In this document: in pieces, positions 44,285-53,084 of the stretch
Layout of the letters: each line of letters begins with the position of its first letter
Numbering within the stretch: position 1 is the stretch's first letter
DNA from: Nitrospira tepida
Lineage (GTDB): Bacteria; Nitrospirota; Nitrospiria; Nitrospirales; Nitrospiraceae
Reading direction: 5' to 3'
Assembly (NCBI RefSeq): GCF_947241125.1
Contig: NZ_OX365700.1
Coordinates: forward strand, 4,498,461-4,562,460
Length of the DNA: 64,000 bases
The notes under the pieces: generated by a model
What the model saw: the letters and a program-made list of their open reading frames with translations, nothing else
What the model was told of the DNA's origin: nothing
The model's database searches: none
Position numbers and translations under genes: made by a program

Positions 44285-45024
44285 CGGCGATCCAAGAAAG
44301 CTGGCACAAGGATGAGAAACGCCACCTCCGTCACCTCATTGATGAGGCCGAACACATCGCCGGTCATCCCCCGACAGAGCCGCCAGGACAGCCACGCGAT
44401 TCCTCTCGCGAGGAGCCCGGCCAGTGCCAGGATGATCAGCCCGCCTGTCAATCCATAGCCCCAGATCAGCCAGGCGGCGGCTGAGATCGTGGCAACGACG
44501 ACATGCTCGGTTCTCAGAGCAGCGAGAAAGGGTTGCCCCAAGCCCCCATCGGCTCGGGCATAGGGCATCCGCAATCCACCGACCGTCATGGCCCATCGGC
44601 CCACCAGCGGCATGCTGGCTACGGCGAGCCACCGGCCTGCATCAGGCAAGGCCGAGAGGCCGAGGTAGCGGAGCCCGAGCGACATGATCAGAGCCACGGC
44701 ACCCATGGCGCCGACGCTGGAATCGCGCATGATCGCCAACCGCTGCTCCGGCGTCCGTCCACCAGCCCATCCGTCCACCGTGTCGGCCAACCCGTCCAAA
44801 TGGAGGCAGCGCGTCAATAGAATAAGCAGGAGTATCACCAGCCCATCGCTCACGGATCGGGGGATGGCCATTTCACAGAGGACCATGGCGCCGGCGAGGA
44901 TGCCTCCCAAGATCAGGCCGACGGTAGGGAACCACATCATTGACCTGGCCAATTGGCCCGAGATGATTGGTTGGTGCCCCCGGCTCACCGGAATCGCGGT
45001 CAGGAATTCCCAGGCGACGATCAT
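44281..45024 (-). CDS. cobS: Adenosylcobinamide-GDP ribazoletransferase CobS
   Basis: A 247-residue membrane protein with CobS motifs: FLTAIPVSRG, the acidic active site HLDGLADTVDGWAGGRTPEQRLAIMRDS and GAMGAVAL. It performs the last ring-to-base condensation at the membrane. ATG 45024 begins the family-like sequence; the frame could be extended to a GTG at 45135 through a spacer with CTCAG-type repeats, which is unlikely to be coding. It follows cobT after a 104-base gap. Confidence 0.94.
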   Translation of the reverse strand: MIVAWEFLTAIPVSRGHQPIISGQLARSMMWFPTVGLILGGILAGAMVLCEMAIPRSVSDGLVILLLILLTRCLHLDGLADTVDGWAGGRTPEQRLAIMRDSSVGAMGAVALIMSLGLRYLGLSALPDAGRWLAVASMPLVGRWAMTVGGLRMPYARADGGLGQPFLAALRTEHVVVATISAAAWLIWGYGLTGGLIILALAGLLARGIAWLSWRLCRGMTGDVFGLINEVTEVAFLILVPAFLDRR

Positions 45025-45128
45025 AGGATGAAGAAACCGAAGCCCAGGACCGGGGACTGAGGACTCAGGACTGAGCACCGATTTCTTGGCCTCCTGAAAA
45101 GCATTCCATTTGAATTTCACCTCAGCAC

Positions 45129-46193
45129 TCAGCACTGAGTCCCTCGTTCGGACACGCCCGCTTCGTCGAAGGTGGCCATCTGCGAGTAAATCTTGAGCGC
45201 CGCCTGCACCAACCCGATGCCGAGACAGGCGCCTGTCCCTTCACCGAGCCGAAGGTAGAGGTCCAGCAGAGGCGCGAGGCCCAGCCGTTTCAACACAGCC
45301 CCATGTCCACATTCGACCGATCGGTGGGACGCGATGAGATAGTCACGGCAAGCAGGAGCCACGCCCACCGCGATCAGCGCGGCCGCTCCGGAGATGAAGC
45401 CATCCAAGACCACCGGGATGCGGGCCGCCGCGCCGCCGACTATGAGGCCCGCGATGCCCGCAATCTCGAAGCCACCCACTTTGGCCAGCACGTCGAGCGC
45501 GTCGTCCGGGTTGGGCCGATGGAACGCCAGCGCGGCCTCGATCACGCGGATCTTGTCTGACAGCCTGCGATCATCGATCCCGGTCCCTCGTCCCGTCACA
45601 GCCTCCACCGGCTCGCTGGTCATCAGGGCGGCGATCGCGGCGCTCGCGGTCGTATTGCCGATCCCCATGTCGCCGGTCCCGAGCAGGCCGATGCCTTCCC
45701 TGGCCGCCTCCTGCGCCAACGTGGCGCCGGCTTCCAAGGCCCGGATGGCCTGTTCGCGGGTCATGGCCGGCTCGTGCAGAAAATTTTTCGTGCCGGGCGC
45801 GATCTTTCGTCGGATCAAATGGGGAAGGGCGGGAAACTCCACTGCCACCCCGATATCGACGACCCGGACCTCCGCATCGGCATGTCGCGCCAAGACGTTC
45901 ACCCCAGCGCCGCCGCGCAGGAAATTCAGCACCATCTGCGCCGTCACCTCGATGGGATAGGCGCTCACCCCCTCCTGCACGATCCCATGATCGGCCGCAA
46001 ACGTATAGACGGCCGCTCTTGGGATGTTCGGCATGAGTTTCCCGGTGAGCATGACATAGCAGGCGGCCAATTCCTCCAAACGCCCAAGACTGCCGGGTGG
46101 TTTGGTCAGACGGTCAAGACGGCGCTGCGCCTGCTCCAACAGGCCATGATCGGGCGGCTGAATGAGCGACAACAGATCATCGATGGTCATCAC
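45129..46193 (-). CDS. cobT: Nicotinate-nucleotide-dimethylbenzimidazole phosphoribosyltransferase CobT
   Basis: A 354-residue enzyme with [15 protein letters not shown] at the N-terminus, [19 protein letters not shown]-type [15 protein letters not shown] and [16 protein letters not shown], and the catalytic Glu in LRLGEGTGA. It activates dimethylbenzimidazole (supplied by BluB) to alpha-ribazole phosphate. A strong AGGAGGAG ribosome site precedes ATG 46193. All expected family motifs are present. Confidence 0.96.
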   Translation of the reverse strand: MMTIDDLLSLIQPPDHGLLEQAQRRLDRLTKPPGSLGRLEELAACYVMLTGKLMPNIPRAAVYTFAADHGIVQEGVSAYPIEVTAQMVLNFLRGGAGVNVLARHADAEVRVVDIGVAVEFPALPHLIRRKIAPGTKNFLHEPAMTREQAIRALEAGATLAQEAAREGIGLLGTGDMGIGNTTASAAIAALMTSEPVEAVTGRGTGIDDRRLSDKIRVIEAALAFHRPNPDDALDVLAKVGGFEIAGIAGLIVGGAAARIPVVLDGFISGAAALIAVGVAPACRDYLIASHRSVECGHGAVLKRLGLAPLLDLYLRLGEGTGACLGIGLVQAALKIYSQMATFDEAGVSERGTQC

Positions 46194-46200
46194 TCCTCCT

Positions 46201-46737
46201 CTACTTCAGTCTCAACGTCTGGCCGCTCACGATGAAGTGGACCTCATCCGCTTCGGCGGCTATTCGTTGATTGACCCTCCCGGCCACATCACGAAACCGC
46301 CGGGCTGATCGACCCAGCGGCACCAACCCGAGGCCGAGTTCATTGCTGACGAGCAGGACCAGGGCTTGGGTCCTACGAATGGCCCGCAGCAGATCGGTGA
46401 CATGATCGTTCACCGCGTCATCGCGCACCCCCGTCGCGCCCAGGTTGCTCAGCCACAGGGTCAGGCAATCCACGACGATCGCGCGGTACTCCTGTCCCTG
46501 TTTTCGAAACCACCCGGCAAGATCGACGGGGACCTCCATCGTCTCCCAATCTGGCGACCTCATACGTTGATGGCGTCTGATCCGCTCGGCCATTTCCCGA
46601 TCCAGCGCCTGTCCCGTGGCCACGAAGGCCTTGGGCGCCGCGTTTCCCGCCAATTCGAGCGCCGCCTGACTTTTCCCCGATGAGGCTCCTCCCAACACGA
46701 GAACCAGTTTGGCTCGCCTTCTGCTTGTCTTCTTCAT
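46201..46737 (-). CDS. cobU: Adenosylcobinamide kinase/guanylyltransferase CobU
   Basis: A 178-residue P-loop enzyme: [17 protein letters not shown] (Walker A), [12 protein letters not shown] with the guanylylated His region, [11 protein letters not shown] (Walker B) and [11 protein letters not shown]. It phosphorylates adenosylcobinamide and transfers GMP to it. ATG 46737 has a GAGGGG site. The bluB reading frame runs over its first 320 bases in another frame; see the bluB entry. Confidence 0.94.
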   Translation of the reverse strand: MKKTSRRRAKLVLVLGGASSGKSQAALELAGNAAPKAFVATGQALDREMAERIRRHQRMRSPDWETMEVPVDLAGWFRKQGQEYRAIVVDCLTLWLSNLGATGVRDDAVNDHVTDLLRAIRRTQALVLLVSNELGLGLVPLGRSARRFRDVAGRVNQRIAAEADEVHFIVSGQTLRLK

Positions 46738-47503
46738 ACCCCTCTTCACGATTTTCGTGGAACGCGTTGGAACGGGCATTCCGACTCTTCCTCTGCAGCT
46801 CGACGTGGTTTCCCCACGATTCATAGTGCACGAGCCGATCCAGCGGCAGCCTGACCCGCCACCCAACCGTTTCAAGGTCAGGCCTTCGCGCAAACTCGGA
46901 CACATAACCGAGACAGAGGTAGGCGAGCACCGTGACCGATTTGGGAATGCCGAGCAGGCGCTTCAAGGCGGTATGATCCATGATGCTGACCCACCCGACT
47001 CCGATTCCTTCGGCCCTCGCCGCCAGCCACAGATTTTGAATCGCGCAACAGGTGCTGTAGAGGTCGGTGTCCCTCACGGTGGACCGTCCGAGGACCGCTC
47101 GGCCTCCGCGCCGGCGGTTGCAGGTCACGCAGAGATTCACCGGCGCTTCTTCGATGCCTTCGAGCTTGAGACTCCGATAGAGATCGGCGCGCATCCCGTC
47201 ATACTGCCTCGCCGCCTCATTATTGATCCGGCGAAAGATTCTCTTTACGGCGCGCTTCGTCGTTCGGTGACGCACCACCACGAAGTCCCAGGGCTGCATG
47301 AAGCCGACCGACCCGGCATGGTGCGCGGCAGTCAGCAGCCTTCCCAGCACGTCATCAGGGATCGGCGCCGGCAGGAATCCCCGGCGCACATCGCGCCGCT
47401 CGAAGATGGCCCGGTACACGGCGCTTCGCTCCATGGGAGAAAACCCGGCATCGGCAGCGAGGGCTTCTTCACCGAGCCGAATAATGGATGGTGGATCAAA
47501 CAC
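46418..47503 (-). CDS. bluB: 5,6-dimethylbenzimidazole synthase BluB, open frame extended over cobU
   Basis: The first ~235 of 361 codons encode BluB, an oxygen-dependent nitroreductase-fold enzyme that fragments FMNH2 to dimethylbenzimidazole: RRDVRRGFLPAPIPDDVL, PWDFVVVRHR, RIFRRINNEAARQ and VGWVSIMDHTALKRLLGIP. The domain ends about 46750, just where cobU starts, but no in-frame stop occurs until 46418; the extra ~110 residues overlap cobU in another frame and look like shadow sequence. Either the stop was lost or there is a frameshift near 46760. The start is GTG. Confidence 0.85.
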   Translation of the reverse strand: MFDPPSIIRLGEEALAADAGFSPMERSAVYRAIFERRDVRRGFLPAPIPDDVLGRLLTAAHHAGSVGFMQPWDFVVVRHRTTKRAVKRIFRRINNEAARQYDGMRADLYRSLKLEGIEEAPVNLCVTCNRRRGGRAVLGRSTVRDTDLYSTCCAIQNLWLAARAEGIGVGWVSIMDHTALKRLLGIPKSVTVLAYLCLGYVSEFARRPDLETVGWRVRLPLDRLVHYESWGNHVELQRKSRNARSNAFHENREEGYEEDKQKASQTGSRVGRSLIGEKSGGARIGGKRGAQGLRGHGTGAGSGNGRADQTPSTYEVARLGDDGGPRRSCRVVSKTGTGVPRDRRGLPDPVAEQPGRDGGAR

Positions 47504-47518
47504 CGGACCTCCCTGTTC

Positions 47519-47746
47519 TTAGTTCCCGCTCGTCGCAGGGGGATCATCGACCGGCTTCTGAACAAGACTCACATCCCCCGCACTGACTTTCTTGAGGCAA
47601 TCGGGGCAGAGACAATCCTGGAAGCGGGCCGCGATCCAATCCATCTGGCGTTCCGTCACCCCGACCTGCCCGCACCAACAGCCCCATTGCCCGCACTCGA
47701 AGGTCCGGCCGCAGGCTTCGCAGGTCTTTGTGACCGGCCCTTTCAT
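47519..47746 (-). CDS. Small Cys-rich CWC-family protein
   Basis: A 75-residue protein with nine cysteines in CxxC-like pairs: TCEACGRTFEC, GCWCGQVG and FQDCLCPDCLKK. This fits the cysteine-rich CWC family, a probable zinc-binding ribbon of unknown function. It lies inside the cobamide operon, 35 bases after cobO and 15 before bluB, so it is co-transcribed with them. A metal or corrinoid handling role is a guess from position. Confidence 0.78.
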   Translation of the reverse strand: MKGPVTKTCEACGRTFECGQWGCWCGQVGVTERQMDWIAARFQDCLCPDCLKKVSAGDVSLVQKPVDDPPATSGN

Positions 47747-47781
47747 CCGCGCTCCTCGCCAAGCCGACTCCGGCTCGCCAG

Positions 47782-48381
47782 TCAGAACTCCACTCCCGCT
47801 TGCGCCCTGACGCCCTTTCGGAAGGGATGCTTCACCTGCTTCATCTCCGTCACCAGGTCCGCAGCCTCGATCAACTCGGCCTTGGCGCTCCGGCCCGTGA
47901 CGACCACGTGCTGCATCGGCGGCCGTTCGGACAGGACGGGAAGCACCTCGGACAGGTGGACGTATTCGTGCTGCAGGACGATATTGAACTCGTCGAGGAT
48001 CACCATCGCGTAGGAGGGATCGCGGAGGAACTCGCAGGCCTTCTCCCAAGCTCGCTGCGCGAAGGCCGTGTCCCGTTCCCGGTCCTGCGTTTCCCAGGTA
48101 TAGCCTTCTCCCATGCGAAGGAACGTCACGAGCGGACCAAAACTCTTGAGCACCCGCTCCTCCGCCGTGTCGATTGCGCCCTTGATGAACTGCACGACCG
48201 CCACCTTCTTCCCATGGCCGACACAGCGGAGCACCATCCCCAGCGCGGCGGTCGTCTTGCCCTTGCCCGCTCCCGTGTAGACGATGAGCAGGCCCTTTTC
48301 CTCCTGCGCCCGTTCGATGCGGCGATCCACCGAGGCCTTCAACCGGGCCATCCTGGCCTTGTGCTCTTCATCGTCCGTCAT
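47782..48381 (-). CDS. cobO: Cob(I)yrinic acid a,c-diamide adenosyltransferase CobO
   Basis: A 199-residue P-loop enzyme with the CobO/BtuR signature IVYTGAGKGKTTAALGMVLR, VAVVQFIKGA, the substrate helix VILDEFNIVLQHEYV and VVTGRSAKAELIEAADLVTEM. It transfers the adenosyl group from ATP to cobalt(I). The ATG overlaps the cbiA stop (ATGA). Confidence 0.96.
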   Translation of the reverse strand: MTDDEEHKARMARLKASVDRRIERAQEEKGLLIVYTGAGKGKTTAALGMVLRCVGHGKKVAVVQFIKGAIDTAEERVLKSFGPLVTFLRMGEGYTWETQDRERDTAFAQRAWEKACEFLRDPSYAMVILDEFNIVLQHEYVHLSEVLPVLSERPPMQHVVVTGRSAKAELIEAADLVTEMKQVKHPFRKGVRAQAGVEF

Positions 48382-49781
48382 CCGGCCTGCCTCCCCCCCG
48401 AGGCGTTTAACCTGCTCTGCCTGGCCGCTTCGACCAGCGCCTCCGCCACCTGCGGCCGGCTGGCAAAATGCAGGTGCGTGTACAGGGCCAGGGTCTTCTT
48501 CGTGACCAGCCCGTCCGGTCCCTTGGTTTCACCTCGCGCATCGGTCAATCGGCAGGCATAGTCGAGCGGTCCCGTCGCGCTCAAGGCGGAGTAATGGAAT
48601 TCATGCCCGCGCACGACCGTGCCCAGCTCACCCAGGATGCAGGGCCGCGAGAATTCGACCGTCCGGTATCCGAGCGTGAGCCCCGATCGTCTCATGCCCG
48701 CTTCCGCGGCGAACAGGCCGACCATCTCGTGCGACCGGCCCTTGAAATCGCGGATCGCCTTGGTCAGATACATCAGCCCACCGCATTCGGCGTAGATAAC
48801 GCCGCCTCGCTCCGCGAAGGATCGGATGGCCCGCTTCATCGCCACGTTCGCAGCCAGTGCTTCCCCGTGGAGTTCCGGATAGCCCCCGCCCAGATACAAC
48901 AGATCGACGTCGGGCAACGTGTGGTCGCTCATCGGCGAGAAGCGGATCAACCGCGCTCCTTCCGCCTCGAGCAAATCGAGGTTGTCCTGATAGTAAAAGC
49001 AGAAGGCTTGATCGTAGGCGATGCCGATCCGGATGTCGCGGCCGGTGTGCTGCTTCACCGGAACGATCGGCGCGGCAGGCAATTCAACGCTTGAGCCGGC
49101 CAGATGCTCGATCAGATCCAGATCGACCGTCTCCGCCGCGGCTCGGCCCAGCCGCTCGTAGAGATCGGCCGATCCCCGTTCGATCGCCGTCATCAACCCG
49201 AGATGGCGATCGGGAATCGACGCCGATGGATCGGTCCGCAGGTACCCCACGACGGCAACGTTCGTTCGCTGGTCGACCGCTGCTTTCAGGAGACGGTAAT
49301 GGCCGTCGCTGTTGACCCGATTGAAGAGCACGCCGGCAATGTTGAGCAGCGGATCGAACCGGACAAAGCCTTCGACCATCGCCGCGGCGGAGCGAGCCAT
49401 GGCGCTGCCGTCGATCACGAGCAGCACCGGCGCGTCGAGCTGTTTCGCCAATTCCGCCGTGCTGCCAAGCTCGTTCACCGGCGAGCTGCTGTCGAACAGC
49501 CCCATCATGCCTTCCACGATCGAGAGGTCCGCGCCGGCCGCCGCGCGGGTGAAGATCGCTCGATTGACTTCTCTCCCCAGCATCCACCCGTCCAGATTGC
49601 GCGACGGACGGCCGGTCGCCGCCTGGTGGTGGCCTGGGTCGATGAAGTCCGGCCCGGCCTTGAACGATTGAACCATCCGACCTCTGGCTGTGAAGGCAGC
49701 CAGCAAGGCCAAGGTCACCGTCGTTTTCCCGACGTTGCTGCCGGTGCCGGCGATAATGATCCGCGGCGCCTTCACGATCAC
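48378..49781 (-). CDS. cbiA: Cobyrinic acid a,c-diamide synthase CbiA/CobB
   Basis: A 467-residue two-domain enzyme. N-terminal BioD-like ATPase: IAGTGSNVGKTTVTLALLAA, FKAGPDFIDPGHH, VEGMMGLFDS. C-terminal glutaminase-like domain: LYLGGGYPELH and YAECGGLMYLTKAI with the Cys nucleophile. It amidates the a and c side chains of cobyrinic or hydrogenobyrinic acid. Its presence without earlier ring-building genes here suggests either salvage of cobyrinic acid or that ring genes lie elsewhere. Start is GTG; 3 bases from btuB. Confidence 0.95.
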   Translation of the reverse strand: MIVKAPRIIIAGTGSNVGKTTVTLALLAAFTARGRMVQSFKAGPDFIDPGHHQAATGRPSRNLDGWMLGREVNRAIFTRAAAGADLSIVEGMMGLFDSSSPVNELGSTAELAKQLDAPVLLVIDGSAMARSAAAMVEGFVRFDPLLNIAGVLFNRVNSDGHYRLLKAAVDQRTNVAVVGYLRTDPSASIPDRHLGLMTAIERGSADLYERLGRAAAETVDLDLIEHLAGSSVELPAAPIVPVKQHTGRDIRIGIAYDQAFCFYYQDNLDLLEAEGARLIRFSPMSDHTLPDVDLLYLGGGYPELHGEALAANVAMKRAIRSFAERGGVIYAECGGLMYLTKAIRDFKGRSHEMVGLFAAEAGMRRSGLTLGYRTVEFSRPCILGELGTVVRGHEFHYSALSATGPLDYACRLTDARGETKGPDGLVTKKTLALYTHLHFASRPQVAEALVEAARQSRLNASGGRQAG

Positions 49782-49784
49782 TCC

Positions 49785-51713
49785 TCAGAAAGTCAGTTTA
49801 ACCCCGCCAAAGACCGACCGAATGGGCGTGCCGAAGCCGATGATTTCTTCATATTGCTGATCGCCCAGATTCTCGACCCGACCGAAGAGTTGCACGGTCC
49901 TGTTGATGTCGTAGGTGGCCGACGCATTCACCACCCCGAACGACCCCAACCTGCCCGCCGGGGCATTGTTCGCATCGTTGTTGCGCGCGCCCACGAACCG
50001 ATAGTCCACGTGTAATTGCAGCGCTGGAATCGGCTTGTAGCTCACGCCCAAGCTGGCCTGATCGATCGGCACACGGGCCAGCCTGCGTCCGTTCGTGAGA
50101 TCCCGATTCGACGTATAGGTGTACTGCCCGCGAAAACTGAGCTGCTGTGTCACATCGACCTTGAACGAGGCCTCCCATCCCTGCGTCCTGGCTTCCCCTA
50201 TGTTCTCCGGCCTCAACAGGGCCCCGGCCACGACGTTCTGGATCAGGTTCTCGAAGTCGTTGTGAAAGTAGGTGACGGAGAGGAACAGTTTGTCCTGCCA
50301 GAGAGACTGATCGACTCCCACGTCCCAGCCGTGGCTCTCTTCCGGCTTAAGGTCCGGATTGCCGAAACCGGGAAAAAACAATTGGTTGATCGTGGGCGCG
50401 CGAAATCCTGTGGCGTACGAGCCGCGGAACTTGGTCCCCGTTTCCGGAATCCGGTAGCCGCCGGTGATGCGGTAGGTCGTGGCGTCGCCGAAGGTATTGA
50501 AACTGTCTTGCCTGACTCCGGCTGTAAACAGCACTCGGTCCTGAAGATTCACCTGCGCCTGGGCAAATCCCGCATGGGATGAAAGAATTTTCGTCGGGGA
50601 CGTGGCCGGTTGGAAGCTGGGGTTGTCACCCTGCTCGTCGCGATATTGATAGCCTGCTGACAACAGGAGTGGTTTCCCAATCTGGAAGTTATGCTGCCAT
50701 TCGATTCGACGATTGAGGATCTCGATGTCGGACAGGGTCCGCGGCGAGAGCTGGTTGACGACACCCGTCTCAATGTTCCGCCGCACCGACCCGCCGTCGA
50801 ACGACAGCCGCTCATGGTTTTGCCCAACGGTCAGCTTCTGCGACCACCAGGAAGTCAGCGGCTGTTCATAGGCGGCACTCAAGATGAGCGTGTTAGTCGT
50901 GAACTTCGATCCGAGCACATCGAATTTCGAGGTCGTGGTGACATTGTCGAGAAACACATCCGAGTTCCACCAGCGCGCCGTCACGTCGAGCCGACCGTCT
51001 TTCGGCAACGTCACCCCGACCCGTCCCGAACCCTGCCAGTTATGAAACGCATCCCGTTCCGTCGCGCCACGCCGATAGTTGGCCACGGAGAAGTTGCTCG
51101 TATCCCAACGGGACAGCGAGAGCGCATAGTCCACCGGGCCTTTGGTCCCCGAGACCTGCCCGCCTTCCCGCAACGTGGCGAACGAGCCGTACTCCATAAA
51201 TGCGCTGCCGGTGAGCGGCCCCGTTCCCCGCTTGGTGATGATGTTGATCACGCCCCCGATGGCGTCTGACCCGTACAACATGCTTTGCGCGCCGCGCAAA
51301 ATTTCAATCCGCTCGATGTTCTCGGCCGTGAGATTGGCAAAATTGAAGTCGCCGCTGGTCGGGCTGTTGACGATGGCCCCGTCGATCAGGACGAGGGTGT
51401 GGGCCGAGTTGGCTCCGCGGATGCGCACCGTGGCGTTGGTGCCGGGCCCTCCGTTCGAGAAGACGGTGGTGCCTTGAGAGAGGCGCAAGGCGTCCACGAC
51501 CGTCTTGATCCTCTTCTGCTCCAATTCCTCGCCCTTGATGACCTCGACCGCGCTCGTCACCTGCGTGATCGGAAGCGGCGTTTTCGTCGCACTCACGACG
51601 ACCTCGCTCACTTCGAGCGGCTCGTCCGCCGGCTCCGCCCACGCCGCCGTTCCCATGCTGCCTCCGGCCCAAACCAGACTTGGAATCACGACACACCATC
51701 CCCATGACTTCAT
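49785..51713 (-). CDS. btuB: TonB-dependent cobalamin receptor BtuB-like
   Basis: A 642-residue outer-membrane receptor: signal peptide, TonB box (EVSEVVVSATKT), plug domain (VRIRGANSAHTLVLIDGAIV, RIEILRGAQSMLYGSDAIGGVINIITK) and a 22-strand barrel with C-terminal SVFGGVKLTF. It is small as in BtuB (about 600 residues). A cobalamin riboswitch lies directly upstream and the GGGGGAGGAG ribosome site fixes the start at 51713. It brings corrinoids into the periplasm for BtuF. Confidence 0.95.
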   Translation of the reverse strand: MKSWGWCVVIPSLVWAGGSMGTAAWAEPADEPLEVSEVVVSATKTPLPITQVTSAVEVIKGEELEQKRIKTVVDALRLSQGTTVFSNGGPGTNATVRIRGANSAHTLVLIDGAIVNSPTSGDFNFANLTAENIERIEILRGAQSMLYGSDAIGGVINIITKRGTGPLTGSAFMEYGSFATLREGGQVSGTKGPVDYALSLSRWDTSNFSVANYRRGATERDAFHNWQGSGRVGVTLPKDGRLDVTARWWNSDVFLDNVTTTSKFDVLGSKFTTNTLILSAAYEQPLTSWWSQKLTVGQNHERLSFDGGSVRRNIETGVVNQLSPRTLSDIEILNRRIEWQHNFQIGKPLLLSAGYQYRDEQGDNPSFQPATSPTKILSSHAGFAQAQVNLQDRVLFTAGVRQDSFNTFGDATTYRITGGYRIPETGTKFRGSYATGFRAPTINQLFFPGFGNPDLKPEESHGWDVGVDQSLWQDKLFLSVTYFHNDFENLIQNVVAGALLRPENIGEARTQGWEASFKVDVTQQLSFRGQYTYTSNRDLTNGRRLARVPIDQASLGVSYKPIPALQLHVDYRFVGARNNDANNAPAGRLGSFGVVNASATYDINRTVQLFGRVENLGDQQYEEIIGFGTPIRSVFGGVKLTF

Positions 51714-51754
51714 ACACTCCTCCCCCATGCTCGAAGGGCTGAGCAGATCTGTCC

Positions 51755-51980
51755 GTCGGCTGGGTCTCCTGACTCGCGGATCGTCGCGATCCCGCGCCTT
51801 CCCGGCTTGGACGTCATTCGTCATTGGTCATTCGTCATTCGCGGGAAGTGAGAGATCTTCCCCATTCGATTGACGAGTGACGGCTGACGGTTGACGCCTA
51901 AACCAGTGGCTCTTGTGCGGGACCACTCCTCGCTTACAGTGGCGGCACCGTGAGGGCTTTGCACCCTCTTCCCCGTCCCC
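51755..51980 (-). promoter_or_regulatory. Cobalamin riboswitch upstream of btuB
   Basis: Read on the minus strand it has the conserved elements in order: GGGGAAGAGGGTGC (5' side), GGTGCCGCCACTGTAA (B12 box core), CCGGGAAGGCGCGG and GAGTCAGGAGACCCAGCC (3' side). The variable arm between the second and third elements is expanded by TGACGA-type repeats (51810-51900). It ends about 40 bases before the btuB ATG. No terminator with U tract is seen, so control of translation initiation is more likely. It probably controls the whole btuB-cbiZ operon. Confidence 0.9.
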
Positions 51981-52044
51981 GACGACTTCTTCCTGACCCC
52001 CTCCTTGAAGATTGACCCAGTGACCGTACCCCTATCTTTGACGT

Positions 52045-52068
52045 TGAGGCGCGGGTACATGCGCCTCA
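52045..52068. other. Hairpin between btuD and the btuB riboswitch
   Basis: TGAGGCGC / GCGCCTCA, an 8-bp stem with an 8-base loop. It could end the btuFCD transcript or be part of the btuB leader; there is no U tract. Confidence 0.4.
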
Positions 52069-52173
52069 GCAACGCGTCATTCGTGAACCGTCATTCGTCA
52101 TTTGTTGAGAACACCCCTGTGCGTCGCATTTCCCTCCCCGTCTCGCACGGTTGACGAATGCCGGTTGACGTTC

Positions 52174-53010
52174 TTACGTCGGTCGTCGCATCCACGCCGG
52201 CAACGTCACCCGCGGCCGTCCGGACTCAGGATGGCGGTCGACCAGCACGTCGCATCCATAGACGGCCTTGAGCACGTCCGGCCGGATCACCTCCTCCGGC
52301 GTGCCGGCGGCGACTAGCGCTCCCTCCTTCATCATCAACATTCGATCGGCATACTGACCGGCCATGTTTAGATCGTGAGAGATCATCAGCAGGGTCAGCC
52401 CCTGTCGATCTGCCAGTCGGCGCAGGAGCGCGCTGATGTCGATCTGGTGCGGCAGGTCCAGAAACGCGGTCGGCTCATCCAGCAGCAGGACCTGCGGCGC
52501 CTGCGCCAGCGCGCGGGCGATCCAGCAGCGCTGCCGTTCCCCTCCCGAGAGGTCCGTCACGGCGCGATCCTGCAGGTGGGCGACATCCGTGGCCTCCATC
52601 GCCTCCCTTGCGATGTCGAGGTCCTCCTCATCTTCCCACCTGAACCCGGCGCGCCACGTCGATCCATGATGCGGATGCCGGCCCATGAGAACCGTTTCGA
52701 GAACGGTGAAGGGAAAGACCTGATGACTCTCCTGTGGCACCATTGCCACCGTGCGGGCGACCTCGTCCTGCGGGATCGTCGCCAGATCGCGTCCGCGCAA
52801 GCGGATGGTACCGGCCTTCGGGCGGAGGACTTTGCCCAGCAGTTTCAGCAGCGAGGTCTTGCCAGACCCGTTCGGGCCGACGATCCCGACAAATTCACCG
52901 GCTCGGATGTCGAAGGTCAGCTCTCGCACAGCCCACAGCAGCCTGTCTGGATTGTCCGCCGGATAACAAAGGCTCAAGGACCGAACTTCATACATCGGTG
53001 TCGAGGTCAT
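52174..53010 (-). CDS. btuD: Cobalamin ABC transporter ATPase BtuD
   Basis: A 278-residue ABC ATPase of the iron/B12 importer family: Walker A GIVGPNGSGKTSLLKLL, TDLSGGERQRCWIARAL signature, Walker B QVLLLDEPTAFLD and the H loop LTLLMISHDLN. ATG 53010 gives five residues before the conserved YEVRSLSL; ATG 52995 is an alternative. It lies 74 bases after btuC and ends before the btuB leader. Confidence 0.93.
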   Translation of the reverse strand: MTSTPMYEVRSLSLCYPADNPDRLLWAVRELTFDIRAGEFVGIVGPNGSGKTSLLKLLGKVLRPKAGTIRLRGRDLATIPQDEVARTVAMVPQESHQVFPFTVLETVLMGRHPHHGSTWRAGFRWEDEEDLDIAREAMEATDVAHLQDRAVTDLSGGERQRCWIARALAQAPQVLLLDEPTAFLDLPHQIDISALLRRLADRQGLTLLMISHDLNMAGQYADRMLMMKEGALVAAGTPEEVIRPDVLKAVYGCDVLVDRHPESGRPRVTLPAWMRRPT

Positions 53011-53084
53011 GGTCTGAACGCCCGCGGTCGCAAACAATGAGTGCCGTTCATCGGCAACCGCATCCCCGTTGTGTTGCCCATCGT

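Noticed and set aside
45025-45135. Extension of cobS to a GTG at 45135
   Set aside because: The added sequence is a CTCAG/ACTGAG-rich spacer with near-palindromic repeats and not protein-like; conserved sequence begins after ATG 45024.
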